Shown piece after piece: positions 10,062 to 21,080 of a stretch of DNA of 64,000 bases. The notes below the pieces were generated by a model. It was not told where the DNA came from, ran no database searches, and saw nothing but the letters and a program-made list of their open reading frames with translations. Each line of letters opens with the position of its first letter. The stretch's first letter is position 1. The stretch is from Botryosphaeria dothidea. Lineage: Eukaryota; Ascomycota; Dothideomycetes; Botryosphaeriales; Botryosphaeriaceae. The DNA is taken from the NCBI GenBank assembly GCA_011503125.2, contig WWBZ02000001.1, positions 2,294,001-2,358,000 of the forward strand, written 5' to 3'. The position numbers and the translations under genes are program-made.

Positions 10062-10915
10062 CTACTCGAATAACGTGTGCTTCGCTTTGCAACCCATTGT
10101 TAGACACGGTTTTGGAAGCAAGTGGTCCACGAAGCGTTGGCCGTTGGCTCTGGTTGTGCGGCGAAAGCTCAGGCCATCTGTTAGTCTATTCCTGTCGAAT
10201 TTGCACCCACAGGTATCACACTGGTAAATCGGTTCCAGTTCAAGGCTGTACCATAATTCCAGGTTGTCCTTTAGCTTTTTGAACTAGTTGTTTTGCAGCA
10301 GCGAGTCCTGGTAGATTTTGCAATGCTTCTTGACCACAGCCCAGATTCCACCCGAATGATCCACCGCAGACCTCCAGATACGTCTCAAAAGGATTCGAAA
10401 GTGTTCTTCAGAAAGATACGCTTCGCTGGCTTCATTGAGCTCTTGGTCCAGCTGGTATTGAGCAAATTGCTGAAGAGCCTTGACGCTAATGTTCTCAGCA
10501 ACACAGAACATGTCGGCATGAATGATGACATTTGTAGCGATGGCTTTTGAATGGCCTGCAGGCTTGGCCTTTGATGGGTCTGTAGGGACGTCCTGGGCTT
10601 CATAGCTACCGGTGTAGAGGAATTCACACAGGCGTTTGATACGGTCAACCCGGTAACTGGTCATCTTGGTCAAGTATCAGCTCTGCATTCTACTAAGTGG
10701 TGTGTCTGTCCAAGTACCTCAATTGAGATTTCCGATCCTTTGCATTTGTTTTTGAAGAAACCTGAATGCGCAAAGAACGAAAACTTGTGAACGTGAAATC
10801 TCTGTTCTGGTTGGTCCGGCTGGCTCGGCCATGTGAGGGCGAGATCCGTGTCTTCGGCTTGCTTCAGGCCGTTTTTGTAGGGTCTTTGAGCAGTTACTCT
10901 TAGCCAACATATCAT
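10062..10915 (-). pseudogene. BTB/POZ-domain gene A with in-frame stop
   Basis: Exon 1 10915-10718, intron 10717-10665 (53 nt, GTACTT...CAAG with CTGAT branch point), exon 2 from 10664. The protein has the BTB core FHVHKFSFFAHSGFF, then RIKRLCEFLYTGSY and an NVIIHADMFCVAENI helix typical of fungal BTB proteins. A TAG at 10284-10286 ends the frame at 192 aa, but the same frame continues to 10062 with a tail that still matches its neighbours, including a Cys pair (YQCDTC) found at the equivalent place in genes B and C. I read this as a recent nonsense mutation; a genuinely short protein is the alternative. BTB proteins usually mediate dimerisation or cullin-3 adaptor function; the target is unknown here. 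Confidence 0.7.
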
Positions 10916-11574
10916 CTAAACCTTCTCGTCGGGCAAGCGAAGAGTAGATCTACTCACTCAGCCATTTGTATCCTCAAGCGATCGAGGTATGTATTGTTGG
11001 TAAAGGTCATATTTGATACAAACTCAGTGAGTACTGCCAAAGAATCGACGCGTACAGGCAACAAGCACTCTGGACCCCAGGAGAATAGGCTGTGAGAATT
11101 CGATATGTGTCCTCTCAGTGCTATGAAGAGTGGAGATAGACGGTGCACCTGCGCGGGGCGCCGTGTGATATTGATGTTCTGCCCCCCGGCATCATTCAGA
11201 GCTATACTTGTCATACATGCTTTTTTGACTTCCAATAACCCAATAAATCTCGGCGGATGGCTTCCGGGAGCCCCTTTGACTTTCGCTCGTTATCTCGTGC
11301 TACTAGACCAACGAGGGTTCGACGCGTCTGCGCATCGGACGCGTTGCGCGAGTTCACATGACCTTCTGTTGACGCTGCATTGAGCAGTACAACATCGACC
11401 AGATCCGGATGAGTCTTGACTATCGAGGCAACTTCTTGGTGGCGTCAATTTGCTAGTAAAGGCTCGGCACGACTTCTGTCCATGCACCAAGCCTCACTGC
11501 GTCTGCGGCTGGACAAAAGGAGAGTTTCTGAGGATGCATTAGTTGGATTTGGATGCTGGCTGAGGACTGGAAAT
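10916..11574. other. Intergenic between BTB genes A and B
   Basis: About 660 bp. A 93-codon minus ORF (10954-11235) has no BTB similarity and does not splice in frame to gene A. Nothing else seen. Confidence 0.5.
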
Positions 11575-12840
11575 TCACAAACCGTTCCCTTGGCTCTTGG
11601 GTGGGCGGCTGGTTTCCAGCTCAACAGTATCCAAGTCCATATCTTCAGACTGCCCCTGCAATGGTTGGGCCTCCTGTCCATGAACGTCTAGCTGCCCCTC
11701 AACATCGAATATAGACTCAGGGCCGAGGTGCTTGCCGTCATCCTCATCCTCGTCCTCAACCGCATGGTACTGAATACGTTCTTCCCATTCATTAATGGTA
11801 TGTGCTAACGCAAAGTACGCTCTACACGGCCAAAGTGCCATTCGAGAAGCTTTGGCAGGAAGGGCCCAGTAAAACGTTCCATCGCAGATCTCACACCTGT
11901 ACTCCCCCGGTTCACGCTGCAGTCCTGTCAATGCGTGGGCCCAGTTCTTCCAATATGCAGGCGTTTCACTCAAGGCCTGCAGCCTATCTTTACACCTGCG
12001 CAAATCCTTGAAGCTGTCACTCCTGCGAGACGTTTGCAGCGCGAGGCGAGTGGGTTCCTGCCGGTTTCGCGGGACGTCTTGAAGGACTGCCAACATTCTC
12101 CGTCCGACGAGCTCCCAGCGCGGACCCCATTTGCAACCCCCGAGGCCGAGAGTTCCTATTACGAAGTCTTTCCAGATTTCGGGATTTCCGTCGGCTATCT
12201 GTGTGAAATCGATATTCTCTGGGAATTCCCTCCTGTGCTCGTCGCGCTGGAATAAGCATACGATCTCTTCGCGGAGGCCGTTGAATGCGTTAACGCGACG
12301 GGGCGTGATGGTGTAAACGGCCTCAATTATATCGATAATCTTCTGGAAGGACCATTCGGAGAATTGCCGCGGCAAGAATTCTTTTGCATGGACTTGTAGA
12401 CGACGTGGAACTTTCTGGCGGCGACATCCTTCAATTCGGGGAGCTCGAGCCTTTCCGCGATGGCGTACATTTCCACATGCATCTCTGCGCTCTCGTAGCT
12501 ATGCGGCGTATAGGCCAGTTCGACGAGAAAGTGTTTGTAATCGTGCGTGTAGAAGTATTCGAGGAGGCATCTGACCACCAGCTGTGATTCCTGATCCACT
12601 TCGATTATGCCTGTGGGAGATTCCTGAAAGAATTCAGAGCTTCGTCAATTTTCTGTTAAAACGCGGGAAGGGTACTCTTAATCCACAGTCCAAGGCTTTT
12701 CGCCAAGGCCTACACTGCCAGCAGACAATGTTTCGATGCACATGGAAATCCCATCCTCGGCAACGGATGACCATGTCCGTCCATTCGTCCTTCTCAAGCC
12801 CTGAATCGAAGTGCCTGGCGCCGTGAGATCTATTAGTTGA
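11575..12840 (-). pseudogene. BTB/POZ-domain gene B, frameshifted
   Basis: The BTB core reads DMVIRCRGWDFHVH then WQCRPWRKALDCGLR up to 12676. A 52-nt intron (12675-12624, GTACCC...TTTCAG) joins it to ESPTGIIEVDQES, CLLEYFYTHDY and YAIAERLELPELK. Near 12375-12395 the frame jumps: the upstream frame reads KFHVVYKSM, while the conserved continuation (EFLPRQFSEWSF, then IIEAVYTITPRR) is in another frame, so one base appears lost. The downstream part runs to 11575 and holds YRCEICDGTFYW and an acidic tail (DEDEDDGKH). No in-frame ATG precedes the BTB core before a TAG at 12841-12843, so the start may also be lost. An assembly error could mimic the frameshift. Confidence 0.7.
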
Positions 12841-13688
12841 CTAATCTCTTATCTCGCTGTAAGTTGTGCTTTGAAGGCACGGCTGACTTCTTCATTCCCA
12901 ATCTCAGATTCATATTGTTGTTGTCAATTCTTGATTCCGCGTCTCGAAAGTTCGTGGTGACAAAGTTGCAAACACCAGCAACAACGAAATGTTGAAGGTA
13001 AACAAGGCTGGAGCGCGTGGTGTTGTAATTAAACTTTACTACCGCCGAGGCACGGCTGATAGTCGTTGGGTCTTGTACGGGTGGGTGGAAGGATCAAGCA
13101 GGAAGTCCTTCCAGTCTGCGGCATTCTCTTCGTGTTCGGCAGGGACTGCAAGAATTTTTGGAATTCCTCGGGGCGGGGACAAGTGACTGGGAGTTAGTCA
13201 GGCAGCAGCGAGCTAAAATTCATCTTCTGTGCAACATTGCGTTTTCGTCGGGTAACCTTTCAGAATGTTTTGATAGCGCCTGCCCATGGACGTTCACATA
13301 TGAACCGTAAATATCATAGCCATGATGCTATCAGTGAAACGTAATACTACTCGAGTAAGAGATCCATCGATTTGTACCTTTATAATCGAGGTGTGATTGC
13401 AACTACATGTGCGGTTGATTCCACTATCGTTTCTTGCCGACGGCTGCCCCTGTATTTCGAATACTGCTTCCGTTTTGCATACTTTCTGTTCACTTTTCCT
13501 GCCGCTTGCTGCAGAGATCACAAACCTCAGCCTTAGACTGCTGTTGCAACTATCCGTGGACGGCCTGGCCGAAATCCTTGGGCGGGCCCTGGTCGTTTGA
13601 ACGGGAATTAACCTTCACCAGCTTTTGCGCAAGTGACTCCGATTGAATCCATAGAAACACGCATTTGCCTTTGCTGGAGGGGTTTGGC
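12841..13688. other. Intergenic between BTB genes B and C
   Basis: About 850 bp with no conserved ORF on either strand; it holds the upstream region of gene B and the downstream region of gene C. Confidence 0.5.
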
Positions 13689-14580
13689 TCACTGATCAGA
13701 GGCTCCGTTGAAGAGCATCTCGCCATCTTTCTCGTCTGGTCTCTCCGAATCTGCATCGCTTTCTTCCAGAATGCACATTTCTGAGGACCCCTCTACGCAC
13801 TCTAGACACTTTTGAGCTGATGACGGAAAAGAAATCCACTTTTCGCTGCAGCTTGAGCAACTGTAGGTTCTAGGTTCTTCCTGTGGATAACCCAGAACTT
13901 CTCGGAGATATTCTTTCCAGAACCCAGGGAGCTGATCCGCCATCTTGACGAACCGTGGTTCAAGCAGTACGTCGTCGTGGTACTTCGTGCAAGCCTTTAA
14001 TACCAAGTTCCGGAGGCCGCGATCGCTGTCTGGTGTGCTTGTGTAGACATCTCTGACGACCTTGTAGAACATAGAGGACTCATAGCCTTTATGTTCTTTG
14101 CTCAAAGTGAGTTTGAATCTGTTGGTAGCAAGTTTTTTGAGTCCGGGGATATCGTATTTGTCCGCGATAGCATAAACCTTGACCTGGAATCGCATCTCGT
14201 ATGCGACTTTGTATTCTGTGTTGGAGGAAACGGTCTTGTAATTGTAGGTGTACAAATACTCTAAAAGAGCGAGCAAAGCCTCAAGATCGTCGTCGTTCAT
14301 CTTGATCTCAGAGAGTTGTGACTCCTGGATCCAATCAGCAAGTTCTACACCGTTCATGCCACTGAGGGCGACCCACCTTGAAGCCAAGAGCTGAGCTGAG
14401 AGCATTCTTAAAGAACTTGCATTGCCATGTGAGGACGAGTTTATGGACATGAAAGTGAAATTCGCCGCAGTGGATGATGAGATCGGTGGTTTCGTCTTTT
14501 CGAAGGCCGCAGTCCCAATGGTGGGACATTGCCGTCTTTAGATCAGCCGCAGGGTCGTCTTTCATCGCCAAACGAGGCAT
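13689..14580 (-). CDS. BTB/POZ-domain protein C (intact)
   Basis: Exon 1 14580-14377 (68 codons), intron 14376-14325 (52 nt, GTGGGT...CTGATTGGATCCAG), exon 2 14324-13689; 279 aa in a clean frame. Residues 41-60 hold the BTB core (FHFHVHKLVL, FFKNALSSAL). LEALLALLEYLYTYNY and VKVYAIADKYDIPGLKKLA follow, matching the shape of fungal BTB proteins of unknown role. The C-terminal part has Cys pairs (YSCSSC and CLEC) that could bind metal, and an acidic Glu/Asp end. It is the only member of the three-gene cluster without a lesion. Lies divergent from the HAD gene with 561 bp between start codons. Confidence 0.88.
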
Positions 14581-15141
14581 TGTCGCGGTGGTGATGCATA
14601 TGAACGTAGTTTGGCGGCAGTCGCTGAAGAAGTTATAGAAATAAGTGGGGTGACGGAGCTATGTCTGGAAGAGGCGCCCCGCTCTGAAATTATTTGGCAA
14701 AGTGAGGAGGGTGCGGGTAGGGGACGCCGACGGAGGCGTCGCGCAGCTCTATGTACCGTACATATCGATAAGGATAATTCCTCTCGAACAACCACCGAGC
14801 CATTCAGTCGCGTCTCTTCACCGGAGAGCTGCTGCTTAGAGCCGAGAGCCCAGAAAAGCCGTGACTAACATGATCTATAGCTTTCGCTTTCAATTGGTGG
14901 ATTGACCTCTCGCAGGAAGCAGGTCATCCATGTTCCTATTCATCCCGACCACTCCTTCCGACTACCGACCATGGCCCGGCACATCAATGAAGCGATTCCC
15001 GAAAAGCAGTCAGCACTAGACCAAGCTCCGACTATTTATTTCGAGCCTCACTGCGGCAACTCGCGAGTCACTCTGACAAGCCATCACAAGTGAATCCCGG
15101 GACATCGAACAACACCCATCAAAACAATCCCACCACCAACA
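14581..15141. other. Divergent promoter region, BTB C and HAD gene
   Basis: 561 bp between the two ATGs. Contains a purine/CGG-rich patch near 14700-14750; no ORF with support. Confidence 0.5.
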
Positions 15142-15846
15142 ATGCCCACCACCCCACTCAAACCCAAACTCATCATCTTCGACCTCCTCACCGCCCTCCT
15201 CGACAGCTGGACCGCCTGGGACACCGCCGCCTCCACCGCACTCTCCCAAGACCCCCACGCCACCCACTCTCAAACATCCGCGGAGACCCTCGGCCGCGCC
15301 TGGCGCCAGAACTACCTCCACCTGACCTACGCCACTGGTCCCTACGTCCCATACGCCGACCTGGTCCGCAACGCGGCATCGCTCACCCCAGGGCTCCCTC
15401 CCACGGCGGCCGATCTGCTCCTCTTCAACTACACACGCTGGCTGCGCCCGTGGCCCGAAGTCCCCGAAACCTTACGCCAGTTGCGGTCCCGCGGCTACAC
15501 ACTTGCTGTCGCGACCAATTGCTCCGCGGAGCTGGGGCATGCGGCGGCGGCGCTGTGTGGCGGTGGCGAACTCGGGGAAAGCGTATTCGAAGTCGTCGTA
15601 ACGGCGGAGGAGAGCGGTTGGTACAAACCGGCGCCGGAGGCGTATCTGGCCGCATTGCGAAAAGCAGGGGTAGGAGCGAATGAAGCATTGTTCGTGGCCG
15701 GAAGCGCAGCTGACGTGCCTGGGGCAGCGGGTGCGGGGTTGCGAGTTGTATGGCACAATAGGGTGGGGATGGCGGCGAAAGAGGTGGTCAGGCCGGAGAG
15801 GGAGGGGAGAACATTGGAAGAAGTACTTGAGGGTATTGTTTTGTGA
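15142..15846 (+). CDS. HAD-superfamily hydrolase, 2-haloacid dehalogenase type
   Basis: Single exon, 234 aa, GC-rich. HAD motif I is IIFDLLTALLDS near residue 12, with the nucleophile Asp and without the second Asp of phosphatases, as in dehalogenase-type members. Motif II is VATNCS, motif III is the Lys of WYKPAPEAY and motif IV is the Asp of GSAADVPGA. All four catalytic stations are present, so the enzyme is likely active as a hydrolase on a small organic substrate. The substrate cannot be read from the sequence. The ATG follows an A/C-rich leader (CAACAATG), a good fungal start context. Confidence 0.9.
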   Translation: MPTTPLKPKLIIFDLLTALLDSWTAWDTAASTALSQDPHATHSQTSAETLGRAWRQNYLHLTYATGPYVPYADLVRNAASLTPGLPPTAADLLLFNYTRWLRPWPEVPETLRQLRSRGYTLAVATNCSAELGHAAAALCGGGELGESVFEVVVTAEESGWYKPAPEAYLAALRKAGVGANEALFVAGSAADVPGAAGAGLRVVWHNRVGMAAKEVVRPEREGRTLEEVLEGIVL

Positions 15847-16282
15847 GAGGACATGAAAGGCGTGTGAGACTGGTGCGGAGTCAGAGGACCACCGTGATGT
15901 GGTATCTTTGGACTGTAATTGTAAGGAAACTCTCATCTCGGCCCATCTGCAAACCCAAAATAAAACCATCGTCGAACCAGACCTATCATTTTACCCAAAT
16001 TCTACCTGCGCCATCGCTACCGGGAAATCGCTGAACAAGAGTCGCCCGTGTTTTCCACCCTATAACGTCGGGGTAAACAATAATATCAATCTGGAACAGG
16101 AAGTGATATACAATAGCCCACCTCAGTCATGACCTGGGAGGCATTGTATGAGCAAGTAGATAGAAAGGTTGCCAATCAGGATTGCAAAGGACGACTGAGC
16201 AAAGGCCTTCTACTAAGTCCTCTAGAAGGTGGTGACTTCGCGAGCGAGAAGATGTGTGTCGTAGGCTGCCACAGGTCGATGA
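15847..16282. other. Convergent intergenic, HAD gene and nse4
   Basis: 436 bp holding the 3' ends of both genes. Small ORFs have no support. Confidence 0.5.
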
Positions 16283-17891
16283 TCAACCATACCAGCCCCG
16301 CACAGACTGAGTGGGTTGTTGGCCTTCATTGCGATGAGCAATGACAGGTTTCTGGATATCGAATGCCTTGATGAACTTCTGCCACATGGGATAGTCTATG
16401 CTGAACACGGCCTGATGCCTTGAGACGTTCAAAGCACGACGCTCATTCATTTCACGAGCCTTGGAAGGACCTAGCACATGTCAGTAAAATGCGTACTCTA
16501 GCACGACAAATGCGAACTCACAAATGATTGGGAGACCGTGCTTGTCCTTCTCAATTCTCGCGCTACCTTCGCGGATCAGGAAGCTGGTATAAAAGAGGTT
16601 CTCGACAGTCTGGCCGAAGGAGTGTGGATTGATGGCGAACTCGAACAAAGATATTGCTGGATCTTCATCGCTTGTATTTGCGATGCCGTGCCTCTCCAAA
16701 GTCTCCTCCTTGGCATCCTCAGGTGGGTCAACGTCGGGGTACTGGTTGCTCAACTCGTCATTGGCTGCCTCCTGCCGGCGTTCAATTACTGTCTCGAGCT
16801 CGACACGGATCTTTTTCACCAAGGTCACCAGGTTTGAATTTTCTTGGCGCTGGATGTCCTCAGGCTCAAGGGATTCGGGCCGTCTCTCAAGCTGCGGATC
16901 GCGTCGAAGGCGAGCACGTCTCTGCGTCTGCGTGGCTCTGACACGCTTCTGAACTGACAGGGGCCCAAGCAAGAAACCAGGAACAGGCGGCCTACGGTTG
17001 TTTGCAAAGCATGCACGTTGACCAAGAATGTCCCAGGCATGAGCGTCACCGGTCTCCTCTTGTTCGTCGTCACTATCGATATTGGTCTGTCTTGCTTGTC
17101 TGCGCACACGGGCCTGGGTGGATGCGGCTTGAGTGAGTGGAGCTTCATCTTCGTTCTCATAGCCGTTGTTCTGCATGAACGAAATGCATTTGGAAACAAA
17201 CTCATCGACGTCGATGCCGGTCGAGTTGGCTCCCATGACCATGGCAGTAGTTTTCTTCAAAGTAAGGTCACTGGCGGCCACCAAGAAGCGGGAGTCGAGT
17301 GTCGCATCCGAAGTCTGTTTGATCTTACTCATCAAGGCAGTAGATCTTTCAACGTACTTGACGATTTCGGAGTTGTCACCGACCATGAGCCTGTCGCGGT
17401 CATCTATCCTCATGTCAACGATGCCTCAGCACGAGAAGCTAGAACGGCGTACCATTGAAATCACGAATTTGGCGGCGTAGATCCCTGCGCAATTGGCGAC
17501 GTTCCTCGGGGTCCTGGTCAGGGTTGTAGTACTGGAGATCGGGAATAGGCTCTCCATTGGTGGTTGAGGTTGCCACAGAGGACTCGCGGTCCTGCAGCCT
17601 TCTTCTCTTGTTGGCACGCGGTGTCTCATTCCCATCGGAGGTGGGTGTGGGCATAGACGGTGGGCCCATAGGCATCTTTCCCTTGTCCATACGAGCGTGA
17701 TCGTCGGGGCAATTTTCCTTATCGCTGGACGCGTCGGTGAGCGAGGAGGTGGTTGAGTAGGCGGTGGAGGAGCGGGCAGCTCTTTGACGGGCAGATGACG
17801 CGCCCGCTTGCGCGTCTGGAGTGCGGTCGCGGTAGATGGACGAGTCAACGCTGGACCTGGGCGCCGAAATGCTGTTGTTTAATCGTGCCAT
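16283..17891 (-). CDS. nse4: Nse4, kleisin subunit of the SMC5/6 complex
   Basis: Three exons join into 502 aa: 17891-17453, 17403-16522 and 16470-16283; introns are 49 and 51 nt (GTACGC...GGATAG; GTGAGT...TGCTAG with TACTGACAT branch). Residues 1-130 are a low-complexity Ser/Arg/Thr leader. QIRDFN marks the start of the Nse4 N-terminal helix region, with IKQTSDATLDSRFLV close behind. The Nse4 C-terminal domain has ENLFYTSFLIREG, RHQAVFSID and the terminal GWYG. Nse4 bridges the Smc5 and Smc6 heads in DNA repair and chromosome segregation. I chose the ATG at 17891 because upstream codons in frame have no other ATG. Divergent from vps34. Confidence 0.93.
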
Positions 17892-18249
17892 GGCAACGGC
17901 GTGGGTGGGTGGGTGGCTGAGGGTGCGGTCGAGAGACGCGCTTGGAAAGTGGGTGCGATGTGAGATGAACAAAGATCTCAAGCGGGAACGACAAACGGCG
18001 TGGAGAGTGAGACCTCAAGTAACTGCCGAATCAGGCAGTATGTGGTGGTGTTGATGCGGGTGATGGCAGGTTCGGCGGGAGGGCACACGCGAGGCCGACG
18101 TTGTCGCGACCGTGACGCGATCAGCTGCGCTGTGCGCGCCTTCCGCACTTGCCCTCCTCCGCCTGGCCCGTGCACAGGCTACCGCCCGGTAGCTGCTCTC
18201 ATAGCTTGACGAAACACCCTCCACCCCGCATCCCCACCATCCGTCCGCC
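17892..18249. promoter_or_regulatory. Bidirectional promoter of nse4 and vps34
   Basis: 358 bp separate the two start codons, with no ORF of note. Both genes must be driven from here, so they may share control. Confidence 0.7.
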
Positions 18250-21080
18250 ATGGAGCCGTTCTCCTTTGCAAGCTCCTCGGTGCTGGAGCTGCCCGTCCAT
18301 GTGAGGATGTCGGTCATCCACTCCAAGGAGCCTGACTCGCTGATGCTAAATCGCCTGTAGAAACAACCTCGACGGCCACCAGAAGCCTATTCCATTCTCC
18401 ACCCTGCTGAAGCATCCTGAGCTGCGGCATAGAGGCTCCAACCTCAGGCATGTCTCAAAGTTCCTTTCCTCAACATATTCTCTGTCTGACTTATCTTAGT
18501 TCCCACTCAGAGCTCTTCGTTACCGCCCAGCTGTGGGCCGACAGCAAACCGCTCACCGTTCCCGTCCAGACCAGCTATAAATCTTTCAAGTCCAGCCGCA
18601 CCTGGAACGAGTGGTTGACCCTTCCTGTATCCTATTCGACTATTCCACAATCATCACAACTTGCCCTCACTGTGTGGGATCTCTCGCCTACTGAGGATAG
18701 CCAGATCCATGCAACACCCTTCGGCGGCACAACCATACCCCTCTTCGACAAGGACAATACTCTGCAGAAAGGCAGGCAAAGATGTCGTATCCATCTGGGC
18801 AAGGCCGCGGATGGCCTCTCGTCATCAACAACGCCGCACGTTATCCTACCCCGTCGTCGGAGCCGGAGGAACGGGAAATCGGTAGAGGAAGAGGTTGATC
18901 CCAATACGACGGAGATGGAACGCTTGGAGATCCTTATGAAGAAGCATGAGATGGGCGAGATACCAGAGAACAGATGGTTGGATCAGATGGTCTTCCGCAA
19001 GATGGAACAGCTCGAGCGGAGCACATACCGGAGTCGTCCTAAGTATGGACACAAGACTGATGCCGTGAAAAGCAATGGGGCAGATGAGGGAGACAGCTCT
19101 GGAGATGAGGGCCTTGACGAAGACAAATTCTTCATCTACGTCGAGTTCCCTCGGTTCGACCATCCCGTCGTATTCACGGATCGTGAATATCCAGCACCGC
19201 CTATTTCGACCATGCAACAGTCTTCCTCCTTGGGCGATGTGAACCTAAAGCCTCCTCCAGAAGTGTCTTTTGGTCCGGGCATCAACAACGGCGTCGGGGA
19301 CGATGATCCAGAAATCGGTCGTCTGATTAGAATATACGATCCTGAGGTCGGCATTCGGGACAATCCTGCGGAGAGCAAGCACAGAAGACTGGTTCGTAAC
19401 CATCGGACGGGAGTTATGGATCGCGACATGAAACCCAATGCCAAGGCTCGTGACGAGCTGAACGTAATCATGTCATACGGACCGACCCATGAGCTGAGTG
19501 CAGACGACAAGGACATGGTCTGGAAATTCAGACACCACCTCACCAGAGATAAACGCGCTCTAACCAAGTTTGTCAAATCCGTTTCTTGGAACGAAGCCGG
19601 CGAGGCCCGGCAAGCGGCACAGCTCTTGTCGAAGTGGACTGAAATCGATATCGATGACGCTCTTGAGCTGCTGGGTCCCACGTTCGACCATCCGGCTGTT
19701 CGCTCATATGCTGTGGATCGGTTGCGCAAGGCGGATGACGAGGAGCTTCAACTGTACTTATTGCAGCTTGTCCAGGCTCTCAAGTACGAACCGGTTGAGA
19801 CAGACTCGGATGGCGAACCTACACAGGATTCCTCGTTGGCTCGCTTCCTCATCACACGCGCATCTCAAAACCTGAAACTGGGAACCTTCTTTCACTGGTA
19901 TCTTATTGTGGAGGTTGACGACCACAGCCCTGAACAAGGGTCGGAACATCGAAAGCTCTTCGCTAGCGTTGAATACAAATTCATGAAAACGCTCGAAGAA
20001 AGCGAGGATGGTGTTGCAAGACGCAATGTTCTCAAAAGGCAGAGTGAATTGATCACTGTACTTTCGAAGATCTCTAAGGAGATCCGGTTCTCGAGAGATG
20101 ACCGGCCACGCAAGATCGAGGGTCTCAAACGGTTCTTGGCAGACCCAAAGAACGAACTGGTGAATATTGATCCGCCACTACCACTTCCGTTGGATCCTAG
20201 CGTCGAAGTTATCGGTGTCTTCCCCGAAGATTGTAATGTCTTCAAGTCTTCCCTATTCCCGCTCCTCATCAACTTCAAGACTACAATAGGCGCCAAATAC
20301 CCAGTTATATTCAAGACTGGCGACGATCTCCGCCAGGATCAGCTGGTCATCCAGATCATCACCCTCATGGACCGTCTTCTCAGGCTAGAGAACCTGGATC
20401 TCAAGCTTTCCCCTTACCGGATTTTGGCAACATCAACAACGGCTGGCGCCATGCAGTTCGTGCCCAGCACGCCTCTCGCCGCTGCCGTTACGAAGTACAA
20501 AGGCCAGGGCAGCATCCTTTCCTATCTGCGGGCTAACAATCCCGACGAAAGTGCTCCGCTCGGAGTGCGAAAGGAAGCCATGGATACCTATGTTAAGTCG
20601 TGCGCCGGATACTGCGTGATCACGTATTTGCTTGGTGTGGGAGACCGGCACTTGGACAACCTCCTTCTCGCGCCCGACGGTCACTTCTTCCATGCGGACT
20701 TTGGCTACATTTTGGGCCGTGATCCCAAGCCATTTGCTCCGTTGATGAAGCTCGACAACCTAATGATTGCAGGTATGGGTGGACCGACCTCTCCCAATTT
20801 CACCGCCTTCAAGAATTACTGCTTCACGGCCTACACTACGCTGCGGAAGCAGTCGAGCCTGATTCTGAATCTTTTCAGCCTGATGCGCGATGCCAACATT
20901 CCAGACATCAAAATTGAACGCGACAAGGCTGTGTGGAAAGTGCAGGAAAGAATGTGCCTGGACATGACGGAGGAAGAGGCGATCCGGCACTTTGAGGGTC
21001 TGATTCAAGATTCGCTCAATGCAGTCATGCCCCTCGTGATTGATCGATTGCACCACCTGGTCCAGAATTGGAGAGCTTAA
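18250..21080 (+). CDS. vps34: Vps34, class III phosphatidylinositol 3-kinase
   Basis: Three exons give 908 aa: 18250-18308, 18361-18447 and 18500-21080. Intron 1 is GTCGGT...CTGTAG (52 nt); intron 2 starts with GC and ends TTATCTTAG (52 nt), a GC-AG intron required by frame and by the family sequence (STLLKHPELRHRGSNL, then SSHSELFVTAQLW). An ATG at 18450 lies inside intron 2 and would give a falsely short 876-aa model. Order: C2 domain (about 1-200), PIK helical domain (about 290-500), kinase domain with FKTGDDLRQDQL, catalytic loop GVGDRHLDN, HADFGYILG and the C-terminal LVQNWRA. It makes PI3P on endosomes and pre-autophagosomal membranes for vacuolar sorting and autophagy. Confidence 0.97.

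Noticed and set aside
10954..11235. 93-codon minus ORF just upstream of BTB gene A, as a possible first exon
   Set aside because: A GTGAGT lies at its end, but joining it to the next TTTAG acceptor runs into a stop and not into the BTB frame.
18450..18499. ATG at 18450 as the vps34 start
   Set aside because: It lies within a GC-AG intron; using it drops the conserved N-terminus (ELPVHVRI, STLLKHPELRHRG) that is present in frame upstream.
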